A model generated the notes under the pieces. The model worked only from the letters and a program-made list of their open reading frames with translations, searched no databases and was not told where the DNA came from. Made by a program: the position numbers and the translations under genes. A stretch of 64,000 nucleotides of DNA, taken from the NCBI GenBank assembly GCA_035536185.1, contig DATLOM010000008.1, positions 62,001 through 126,000 on the forward strand. The letters are read 5' to 3'. The stretch comes from GCA-2861595 sp035536185. Lineage in GTDB: Bacteria; Actinomycetota; Acidimicrobiia; Acidimicrobiales; GCA-2861595. Shown piece after piece: positions 16,488-28,593 of the stretch; the first letter of the stretch is position 1, and each line of letters opens with the position of its first letter.

Positions 16488-17896
16488 TCCGGCGCCATCC
16501 CCACAAGTTCGCCATCGCCGCCTGGTTCGACGGCGAAGGCTCCGAGAGCGTCGGCGGCCATGTCGCCCGCTGCGGCCGCTGCCGGCGTCACGCCGCTGAG
16601 CTGGCCCGTGTGAGGTCATGGCTACGGGCTCAGCCTTTCGTCGCCATGACCGACGACGTAGACGAGCCTGGCCGGTCGAAGCACCGCTGGCGGCCGGTGA
16701 TGGTCGTGGCCCTGCTGCTGTTCGCCTACCTGATCGCCCCCAGCCGGGACGACGGCAACCTCGGTCGCTCCCCCCGTGGCCCGATGGGTGCCTTGGGCGG
16801 TGGCGGCCCGGAATCCGGGTCTCCCCCGCCGCCGGCGGCCGATGAGCCGGGCGACCCCGGCGCCTCCGGTACCCCCGAGGGCGACGCGCCCGCCCCACCC
16901 GCCGCTACCCGCAGCGCCAGCGGTCCCACCGCCGACAACGAGGTCGCCGCCGGGGTGGTCCGCCGCTCCGCCGCCAACTCACCGCTCACGCTCGGCCTGA
17001 TCGTCCCCACGTCGGGGCCTCTGGGCCGTGAGGGCGTCGAGGTCCGCGAGGTGGTCCAGCGCCGGGTTCAGGCCGCGAACGCGTCGGGCGGTGTGGCGGG
17101 TCTGCCCGTCGAGCTGGTCGTCGCCTCCGCTGAGGACCCCAAGGCCATCGGGGCCATGGCCGGTGCGGTCGACGCCATCGTCGGTGGCTTCGGCGCCGAC
17201 GTCACGACGGCGACTCCGTGGATCTTCCCCGCCGACCCATTGGTCGCGGGAACGAACGTGGTTCCCGCCGAAGCTCCGGCCCGGGCCGTCGGGGCCCAGC
17301 TGGCCGCCGAGCTCAGGGACCAGGGGCCGTTCGGCCTGGTGGGGGTGGTCGTCGGAACGGGCCCCGACTCGGCCATGGCCGCCGGCCTGGCGTCCAAGGC
17401 CAGCGTCACCACCGTGACGGCGAAGAAGAACACCTCGTGCCTGGGTGAGATCGCCACCTTGCGCCGCTCGGGGGCCATGATCCTCGCCGTGGCCGGCGAC
17501 AGCGATCTCGCCGCCAACTGCATCCGTGCCGCGGCCCGCTCACCCTGGCACGCACGCCTGGGGCCGCTCGTCGCTCCCTCTGCCGCCTACGCCGGCGTCG
17601 CCTCGCTTCCCGAGGCCACCGGTGCCCGCACGGTGCTCGCCCTGCCGTGGCCCACGTCGTCGGCCCCAGGCGCAGCCCGCTTCCGGGCCACCACCAGCTC
17701 CGAGTCCTACCGGGCCCTCGTCTCCTATGCCGCCACCGAGCTGGCCATCGACGTGGCCCGCCAGACCGGCACCGTGTCGCCGGCTTCGATGGCCGGTCGC
17801 ACCTGGCACAGCGACCTGGTCGAGCTGAACGGTGTCGTGAACAGGCCGGGCAGCATCGCCTCGGCCCTGTTCGGAGCCTGGATCGCCTCTCCCTAG
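16484..17896 (+). CDS. Membrane anti-sigma factor fused to a type I periplasmic-binding-protein sensor
   Basis: 470 residues. The N-terminus carries the zinc anti-sigma signature H26-x3-C30-x2-C33. A single membrane segment follows (about 71-86), then a Gly/Pro-rich linker (about 90-160). Residues about 165-470 look like a type I periplasmic-binding protein of the amino-acid/urea receptor kind: LTLGLIVPTSGPLGREG, an AVDAIVGGFGADV strand, GLVGVVVGTGPDSAM and AMILAVAGDSD. The gene overlaps the ECF sigma gene by four bases. Inference: the outer domain binds a small molecule and controls sigma release. Each part is familiar; the fusion is unusual. Confidence 0.8.
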   Translation: MIRRHPHKFAIAAWFDGEGSESVGGHVARCGRCRRHAAELARVRSWLRAQPFVAMTDDVDEPGRSKHRWRPVMVVALLLFAYLIAPSRDDGNLGRSPRGPMGALGGGGPESGSPPPPAADEPGDPGASGTPEGDAPAPPAATRSASGPTADNEVAAGVVRRSAANSPLTLGLIVPTSGPLGREGVEVREVVQRRVQAANASGGVAGLPVELVVASAEDPKAIGAMAGAVDAIVGGFGADVTTATPWIFPADPLVAGTNVVPAEAPARAVGAQLAAELRDQGPFGLVGVVVGTGPDSAMAAGLASKASVTTVTAKKNTSCLGEIATLRRSGAMILAVAGDSDLAANCIRAAARSPWHARLGPLVAPSAAYAGVASLPEATGARTVLALPWPTSSAPGAARFRATTSSESYRALVSYAATELAIDVARQTGTVSPASMAGRTWHSDLVELNGVVNRPGSIASALFGAWIASP

Positions 17897-17987
17897 CATC
17901 GGGGACCGGCGCCGGCGCCGGTCGCCGAGCGGGTCAGGCCCCGGTCAGGCCGGGAAGCCAAGCGGTCCGTTGCGGTAGACAGAAGCC

Positions 17988-20372
17988 ATGATCGGTGACG
18001 CCCTGGACGGCGCGCGCATCGCCATCACCGGCGCCACCGGCTTCCTCGGCACCGCCCTGGTCGAACGCCTCTTGCGGTGCGTGCCGGGCTGCCAGCTGGT
18101 GCTGCTCATCCGTCCCGGCCGGCGTACACCGGCCGCCGAGCGGGCCAGGCGAGAGGTTTTCCGCAACGACTGCTTCGACCGGCTGCGAGCCGAGCACGGA
18201 GAGAACTTCGACGCCGAGATCAAGCGCCGGGTCGTGGTCGTGGGTGGCGACGTGGCCACCGACGGGCTGGGGCTCGACGACGAGGGGCGCTCGCAGATCG
18301 CCGCCTGTGACGTCGTGATCCACGTCGCCGCCGCCGTCAGCTTCGACTCACCGCTCGACGCCGCCGTCGAGGTCAACCTCCTCGGCCCCGCCCGCGTAGC
18401 CGGCGCCATCGCCGCCACCGGGTCCAAGGCCCATCTCGTGGCCGTGTCCACCGCCTACGTCGCCGGCACCAGACGGGGCCGTTCGCCCGAGGCCCTGCTG
18501 GCCGATACGCCCTTCGCGTCGGAGGTGAGCTGGCAGGGCGAGGTGGACGCCGCCCGGCGCGCCCGGGGCGACGCCGACGCGGCCAGCCGCGCACCGAAGC
18601 GCCTGGCCGGCTTCGCCAAGAAGGCGCGGAGCGAACTGGGTGCCGCGGGATCGCCGCTGTTGGCCGAGAAGCTGGAGAAGCTGCGCGTGGCGTGGGTGAC
18701 CGACACCATGGTCGAAGCCGGGCGGGCCCGGGCCAAGGGCCTCGGCTGGCCCGACGTGTACGCCTACACCAAGGCGCTGGGCGAACGGGCTCTCCAGGAC
18801 GCCTGCACCGAGGGTGGCGTGGCCTTCACCATCGTGCGCCCGTCGATCATCGAGTCCGCCCTCTCGGAGCCGAAAGCCGGGTGGATCCGGGGGTTCCGGA
18901 TGGCCGAGCCCGTGATCATCTCCTACGGGAGGGGGCTGCTGAAGCAGTTCCCTGGGATCCCGGAGGGCGTGGTCGACGTGATCCCTGTCGACCTCGTCGT
19001 GGCCATATTGATCGCCGTGGCCGCCCGCGGCCCTGCGCCGGAGGGCCCCGACGTCTTCCAGGTGGCTTCCGGCGAGCGCAATCCTCTCCGCTACCGCCGG
19101 CTCGTCAACCTCGTGCACACCTGGTTCCGGGAGAACCCGCTGGACGACACCTCGGGCCCGCCGATAGTCGTGCCCGAGTGGTCCGTCCCCGCCCGCGGGC
19201 GGGTGCCGCGCCAGCTGGTCCGCGCCACCCGGGCCCTCTCTGCGGCCGAGCGGGTCGTCGGTGCCCTTCCCATCCGCGGCCGCCAGGCCGAGCTGTCCTC
19301 CAAGTTCGAAGAGCGACGATCAGAGGCCGAGCGGGCGCTGGGTTACGTCCAGCTCTACGGCGCCTACGCCGAGACAGAGGCCGTCTTCGCCGTCGACCGC
19401 CTCGTCGCTCTGTGGGAGTCCCAGTCCCCCGAGGACCAGGCCATGTTCGGGTTCGACCCGGCCGTCATCGACTGGGCCCACTACGTGCGCAACGTGCACC
19501 TGCCCTCCATCGTGTCCAACTCGCGGGTCCGCACCACGGCCGGCCGCAAGACCACCGCCACCCGCCAGGAGCGGGGCCGCAAGGCGGTACTCGCCCCGGC
19601 CCGCCACATGGCCGCCTTCGACCTGGAGAACACCCTCATCGCCTCCAACGTGGTCGAGTCGTACGCCTGGCTGGCCACCCGCCACCTGCCGGTGGACGAG
19701 CGGGTGCAGTTCAGCCTGCGCACCCTGCGCGAAGGTCCCTCCCTTCTCGCCCTGGACCGCCGGGACCGGGGCGACTTCCTGCGCCACTTCTACCGTCGCT
19801 ACGAGGGGGCGTCGGCCGAGCAGCTGTTCACCGACTCCTGGGAGATGTTCAGCTCGCTGATCCTGGCCCGCTCCTTTCCCGCCGGGATCCGCCGTATCCG
19901 TGAGCACCGGGCGCTGGGCCACCGCACCGTCCTGATCACCGGGGCCCTCGACTTCGTGGTCGCTCCCCTGCGCCCGCGGTTCGACGACATCGTGTGCGCC
20001 AGCCTCGGCCAGGATGCCGACGGGCGCCTGACCGGCGAGCTGCTGGCCGGCCCGCCCACGGGCGAGGCCCGCACCCTGGTCATGGCCGCCTATGCCGAAG
20101 CCGAGGGGCTGCGGCTGGAGGAATCGGTGGCCTACGCCGACTCCGCTTCGGACCTGCCGATGCTCGAGGCCGTCGGGTTCCCCGTGGCCGTCAACCCCGA
20201 GGCCAAGCTGGCCACCATCGCCCGCAAGCGGGGCTGGCACGTGGAACACTGGGCCTCGGCTCCGGGCTTCGCCAAGCAGCGGCTGCCGATCGGGCCCCTT
20301 CTCCGCCCGGGGGCCAACAGCCGGCGCACGTCGCCCGTCCTGCACTCGGGCAACGCCGGAGGCGAACGTTGA
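17988..20372 (+). CDS. Fatty acyl-CoA reductase-like SDR fused to HAD-IB phosphatase-like domain
   Basis: 794 residues. The N-terminal extended SDR domain has TGATGFLG (14-21), the VSTAYVAG strand and the catalytic YxxxK at Tyr258/Lys262, as in fatty acyl-CoA reductases. The C-terminal third, from about 540, is a HAD-IB domain: nucleophile motif DLENT at 545-549, ITGA and a YADSASDLPML motif. In the usual DxDxT motif the second aspartate is replaced by Glu547, which may alter catalysis. Likely cytoplasmic or membrane-associated, making or modifying a fatty alcohol or a phosphorylated derivative. It is the first gene of a four-gene overlapping operon. Confidence 0.85.
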   Translation: MIGDALDGARIAITGATGFLGTALVERLLRCVPGCQLVLLIRPGRRTPAAERARREVFRNDCFDRLRAEHGENFDAEIKRRVVVVGGDVATDGLGLDDEGRSQIAACDVVIHVAAAVSFDSPLDAAVEVNLLGPARVAGAIAATGSKAHLVAVSTAYVAGTRRGRSPEALLADTPFASEVSWQGEVDAARRARGDADAASRAPKRLAGFAKKARSELGAAGSPLLAEKLEKLRVAWVTDTMVEAGRARAKGLGWPDVYAYTKALGERALQDACTEGGVAFTIVRPSIIESALSEPKAGWIRGFRMAEPVIISYGRGLLKQFPGIPEGVVDVIPVDLVVAILIAVAARGPAPEGPDVFQVASGERNPLRYRRLVNLVHTWFRENPLDDTSGPPIVVPEWSVPARGRVPRQLVRATRALSAAERVVGALPIRGRQAELSSKFEERRSEAERALGYVQLYGAYAETEAVFAVDRLVALWESQSPEDQAMFGFDPAVIDWAHYVRNVHLPSIVSNSRVRTTAGRKTTATRQERGRKAVLAPARHMAAFDLENTLIASNVVESYAWLATRHLPVDERVQFSLRTLREGPSLLALDRRDRGDFLRHFYRRYEGASAEQLFTDSWEMFSSLILARSFPAGIRRIREHRALGHRTVLITGALDFVVAPLRPRFDDIVCASLGQDADGRLTGELLAGPPTGEARTLVMAAYAEAEGLRLEESVAYADSASDLPMLEAVGFPVAVNPEAKLATIARKRGWHVEHWASAPGFAKQRLPIGPLLRPGANSRRTSPVLHSGNAGGER

Positions 20373-21538
20373 GGGCGCTGCTGTTCGAGCGCTCCCTTCC
20401 CCGCTTCGCCGCGGCCAAGCTGGCGTCCGCCGTCGCCGCCGGCCGTGGAGCCCGCGTCGGGCCGCTCCGGCTGGCCGAGGTGGAACCGCCGGCGCTTCCC
20501 GGCCCGGGATGGCACCGCCTCACTCCCCGCCTGGCCGGGATCTGCGGGTCCGACCTGGCCACGGTCGACGCCCGCAGCAGTCGCTGGTTCGAGCCCATCG
20601 TCAGCTTCCCGTTCGTGCCCGGTCACGAGGTGGTGGGTGACCTGGAGGACGGCCGGCGGGTCGTGCTCGAGCCGGTGCTCTCCTGCGCGGCCCGAAACAT
20701 CGTGCCGCCCTGCCCCGGCTGCGCCCGGGGCGACAACGGCTGCTGTGAGCGGATCGCCTTCGGGTGCCTGCAGCCCGGTCTCCAGACCGGCTACTGCGCC
20801 GACACCGGTGGTGGGTGGTCCGCCGCCCTGGTGGCCCACGAGAGCCAGCTCCACGAAGTGCCGGAGGACACGAGCGACGAGGCCGCGGTCATGGTCGAGC
20901 CGGCGGCCTGCGCCGTCCACGCCGTGCAGGCGGCGGCCATCACCGACACCGACACCGTCGTCGTGCTCGGTGCCGGCACCCTCGGCCTGTGCACCGTCGC
21001 CGCCGTTCGCCATCTCGCCAGTCCCGGCGCCGTGATAGCCAGCGCCAAGCACCCCGAGCAGCGCCGCTTGGCCGTGGAGCTGGGTGCCGGCGCCGTGGCC
21101 GCCCCCTCCGAGGTGCGCCGGGCCGTTCGCCGCCAGACGCGGTCGCTGGCCATGGACGGCCGCCTCACCGGCGGCGCCGACATCGTCATCGACTGCGTCG
21201 GCAGCGAGTCGTCGCTCGCCGATGCCCTCGCCGTCGTCCGCCCCCGCGGGACCGTGGTGCTCGTGGGAATGCCCGGACCGGTGAACGTCGACCTCACTCC
21301 CCTGTGGCAACGGGAGATCCGCCTCGTGGGCTCCTACGCCTACCGCCACTCCACCTTCGCCACGGCCTTCGAGCTGGTGGCCTCGGCGAAGCTCGAGCGC
21401 CTGGTCTCGGCGGTCTACCCGCTGGAGGAGTGGCGGGACGCCCTCGACCACGCCGTGCACTCCGGACCGCGAGGCGCGGTGAAGATCGCTTTCGACCTCC
21501 GCCTCCGCCCCCCCAGAAAGGCCGTTTCAACCTCCTAA
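20369..21538 (+). CDS. Zinc-dependent medium-chain alcohol dehydrogenase
   Basis: 389 residues. Catalytic zinc residues are in GICGSD and PGHEVVG. A structural-zinc-like cysteine cluster CPGC...GDNGCC follows, slightly irregular in spacing. The Rossmann domain has VVLGAGTLGL and, later, CVGSESSL. It probably oxidises or reduces an alcohol/aldehyde pair with NAD(P). The start is TTG at 20369, overlapping the FAR-HAD stop (TTGA); no upstream ATG or GTG fits the domain. Placement between an acyl reductase and a LarA-like protein suggests it handles the same lipid or polyol intermediate. Confidence 0.85.
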   Translation: MRALLFERSLPRFAAAKLASAVAAGRGARVGPLRLAEVEPPALPGPGWHRLTPRLAGICGSDLATVDARSSRWFEPIVSFPFVPGHEVVGDLEDGRRVVLEPVLSCAARNIVPPCPGCARGDNGCCERIAFGCLQPGLQTGYCADTGGGWSAALVAHESQLHEVPEDTSDEAAVMVEPAACAVHAVQAAAITDTDTVVVLGAGTLGLCTVAAVRHLASPGAVIASAKHPEQRRLAVELGAGAVAAPSEVRRAVRRQTRSLAMDGRLTGGADIVIDCVGSESSLADALAVVRPRGTVVLVGMPGPVNVDLTPLWQREIRLVGSYAYRHSTFATAFELVASAKLERLVSAVYPLEEWRDALDHAVHSGPRGAVKIAFDLRLRPPRKAVSTS

Positions 21539-23124
21539 TGTCCAGGCCCGGGTTCGTCCTCGACGTGGATCGGTCCACGCCCCCACTGCTGTTCTGGCAC
21601 GGTGAGAAGTTCAAGATGGAGCGGCTGCCGGCCGGGTCCAGGGTGATCTACCCGCCTGAGCCGGTGAAGGCGCTGGATGATCCCGACGCCGCCATCCGCC
21701 ACGCCCTGCTCAACCCCACCGGCGACAGCGCACCCCTGCCGGTGCTGCTGAAGCCCGGGATGCGCCTCACCATCTGCTTCGACGACGTTTCGCTCCCGCT
21801 GCCGCCCATGCGGCGCCCCGACGTGCGCCAGCGGGTGATCGAGGCCGTCCTCGACCTGGCCGCCGATGCCGGCGTGGACGACGTCGTCCTCATCGCCGCC
21901 CTCGCCCTCCACCGGCGCATGACCGAAGCCGAGCTGCGCCACGCCCTCGGCGACCGCGTCTACGACGCCTTCGCCCCCTCCGGCCACCTCACCCAGCTCG
22001 ACGCCGAGGACCCCGAGGCGATGATGCACCTCGGCACCACCGATCGCGGCGAGGACGTGGAGATCAGCAAGCGGGCGGCCACCAGCGACCTCATCGTGTA
22101 CGTCAACATCAACCTGGTGGCCATGGACGGGGGCCACAAGAGCGTGGCCACCGGCCTCGCCTCCTACCGGTCGCTCAAGCACCACCACAACGTGGCCACC
22201 ATGTTGAAGAGCAAGTCCTTCATGGACCAGCACCACTCCGAGCTGCACTCGAGCAACTGGCGGATGGGCCGCCACATCGCCGCCTCCGGGATCAAGATCT
22301 TCCAGATCGAGACCACCCTCAACACCGACACCTTCCCCGAGCAGTTCTCCTTCCTGCAGCGCCGGGAATGGGAGTGGGGGGCCAAGGACCGGGCGACCTT
22401 CCTCGGCGTCAGCCGAGCCCTGGACCGCACGCCCGCCCGCCTGGCCCGGTCCATCTTCCACGGGATCAAGTCGCCCCACCAGATGGCCAGTGTCCAGGCC
22501 GGCGAGGTGGAGGCCGTTCACAAGCTGACCACCGAGAACCTCTACCGCCAGCAGCTGGTGGAGGTGCAGGGCCAGACCGACGTGCTGATGATGGGCCTGC
22601 CCTACATCAGCCCGTACAACGTGAACTCGATCATGAACCCGATCCTGGTGGCCTGCCTGGGCCTCGGCTACTTCTTCAACCTCTACCGGGGAAAGCCGCT
22701 CGTTCGGGAAGGCGGCGTGCTGATCCTGCGCCACCCGACACCGTGGGCCTTCCACCCGGTGCACCACCCCAGCTACATCGACTTCTTCGAGGAGGTGCTG
22801 GCCGAGACGACCGATCCCCTCAAGATCGAAGCCGACTTCGAGGAGCGTTTCGCCACCGACCCCTGGTACATCCACCTCTACCGCACGAGCTACGCCTACC
22901 ACGGCGTCCACCCCTTCTACATGTGGTACTGGTGCGCCCACGCCCTGTCCCATCTGGGTGGAGTCATCGTGGTCGGGGGCGACGTGAAAGCCGTGCGCCG
23001 CATGGGCTTCAAGCCGGCATCCACGATGCAGGACGCCCTGGAGATGGCCGGCGACGTGGTGGGACGGGACCCGTCGATCACCTACCTGCACGCCCCGCCG
23101 CTGCTCATGGCCGACGTGAAGTGA
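21538..23124 (+). CDS. LarA-like (DUF2088) nickel-pincer racemase-family protein
   Basis: 528 residues, longer than lactate racemase (about 420). LarA-type features are visible: an N-terminal FDDVSLPLPPM loop, ALHRRMTEAE carrying the H108-equivalent histidine, and GGHKSVATGLASYRSLKHHH with the lysine and histidines expected for cofactor binding and catalysis. LarA uses a pincer nickel nucleotide made by LarB/C/E; none of these is in the window. It starts at ATG 21538, overlapping the dehydrogenase stop as TAATG. Substrate is unknown; genomic context argues for a lipid-linked hydroxy acid or polyol rather than free lactate. Confidence 0.72.
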   Translation: MSRPGFVLDVDRSTPPLLFWHGEKFKMERLPAGSRVIYPPEPVKALDDPDAAIRHALLNPTGDSAPLPVLLKPGMRLTICFDDVSLPLPPMRRPDVRQRVIEAVLDLAADAGVDDVVLIAALALHRRMTEAELRHALGDRVYDAFAPSGHLTQLDAEDPEAMMHLGTTDRGEDVEISKRAATSDLIVYVNINLVAMDGGHKSVATGLASYRSLKHHHNVATMLKSKSFMDQHHSELHSSNWRMGRHIAASGIKIFQIETTLNTDTFPEQFSFLQRREWEWGAKDRATFLGVSRALDRTPARLARSIFHGIKSPHQMASVQAGEVEAVHKLTTENLYRQQLVEVQGQTDVLMMGLPYISPYNVNSIMNPILVACLGLGYFFNLYRGKPLVREGGVLILRHPTPWAFHPVHHPSYIDFFEEVLAETTDPLKIEADFEERFATDPWYIHLYRTSYAYHGVHPFYMWYWCAHALSHLGGVIVVGGDVKAVRRMGFKPASTMQDALEMAGDVVGRDPSITYLHAPPLLMADVK

Positions 23125-24005
23125 GGCCGCTCCCGTTCCCGTTCACCGCTCCTACGTGGCCGCGGCAGATCCCCAAGCCGCCGCCGGTGCGGAACACCGG
23201 GGTCGATTACGACACGGCCTGGGCTCGCACGTACCCGGCCCGCTTCGCCCGGGCCCTCATCCTCGACGGCGTCACCCGGCCACTGGTGCACGCCCTGGCC
23301 GCGCCCAAGGTGGAGGGGCTGGACCGGATAGAGGCGATCCCCACCCCCGTCATCTTCGCCGTCAACCACAACAGCCACATCGACACGCCACTGGTGATGA
23401 CGTCGCTGCCCGAGAGGTTCCGCCACCGCACCGCCGTCGCCGCCGGCGCCGACTACTTCTTCGACAAGCGGGCCAAGGGTGCCGTCTGGGCCCTGTCCAT
23501 CAACGCCATCCCGATCGAGCGGGTCCGCGTCAGCCCCCAGTCGACCCGCCTGGCCACCGAGCTGCTCCGTGACGACTGGAGCCTCATCATCTTTCCCGAG
23601 GGTGGCCGCAGCCCCGACGGCTGGGGCCAGGCACACCGGGCCGGCGCCGGCTACCTATCGGTTCGCACCGGCATCCCCGTCGTGCCCGTTCATCTGGAGG
23701 GGACGAGGCGCATCCTCAAGAAGGGCGGCACCGGTGTCCGCCCGTCGTCCACCCGCGTAACCTTCGGTCATCCCCTGACTCCGGCCGAAGGTGAGGACGC
23801 CCGGGCCCTGGCCACCCGCATCGAGAACGCCATCTCCGTGCTGGCCGACGAGCAGGCCCATGGCTGGTGGGCGGCCCGCCAGCGGGCGGCCAGCGGCGCC
23901 ACCCCCGCCCTGACCGGCCCCACCGGCCCCAGCTGGCGCCGCACCTGGGCCTTGAGCGAAGGCCGGCGCCGCACCACCCGCGAACACCGCTGGCCGCCCT
24001 CCTGA
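23121..24005 (+). CDS. PlsC-like 1-acyl-glycerol-3-phosphate acyltransferase
   Basis: 294 residues. The acyltransferase motifs are present: NHNSHID (HX4D, about 87-93), a middle RAKGAV...NAIPIER block, FPEGGRSPDG and IPVVPVHLEG. It transfers acyl groups to a glycerol-phosphate-like acceptor at the inner face of the membrane. The start is GTG at 23121, overlapping the LarA-like stop as GTGA; the frame upstream is a shadow. The last 40 residues are basic and Pro/Thr-rich. It closes the four-gene operon and is its strongest indication of a lipid product. Confidence 0.88.
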   Translation: MRPLPFPFTAPTWPRQIPKPPPVRNTGVDYDTAWARTYPARFARALILDGVTRPLVHALAAPKVEGLDRIEAIPTPVIFAVNHNSHIDTPLVMTSLPERFRHRTAVAAGADYFFDKRAKGAVWALSINAIPIERVRVSPQSTRLATELLRDDWSLIIFPEGGRSPDGWGQAHRAGAGYLSVRTGIPVVPVHLEGTRRILKKGGTGVRPSSTRVTFGHPLTPAEGEDARALATRIENAISVLADEQAHGWWAARQRAASGATPALTGPTGPSWRRTWALSEGRRRTTREHRWPPS

Positions 24006-24009
24006 CCCC

Positions 24010-24038
24010 TAGTCAGCATCGGCGGGCGGCGCTACACT
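24010..24038 (+). promoter_or_regulatory. Candidate promoter of gltB
   Basis: TAGTCA (24010-24015) and TACACT (24033-24038) are spaced by 17 bases, a plausible -35/-10 pair. The transcript would have a leader of about 130 bases before gltB. A 19-codon open frame (24069-24125, starting GTG) sits in that leader; I see no known riboswitch core in it. Confidence 0.4.
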
Positions 24039-24174
24039 CCTCGTTCAGCAAGACCGGGGCGGTACCCGTGGCAATGGCGCCTCCTCCCGCTCGACTTCCT
24101 TCAATGGAGAAGGTGCCCCGGTGAATCCCAACCCGACCAGCCCGAACCGTCCCACTGAAAGTTCGAGGTGACCC

Positions 24175-28589
<4,415 letters not shown>

Positions 28590-28593
<4 letters not shown>

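Noticed and set aside
24039..24174. Riboswitch in the gltB leader
   Set aside because: No glutamine or other riboswitch core was recognisable; only a short open frame of 19 codons with unknown meaning.
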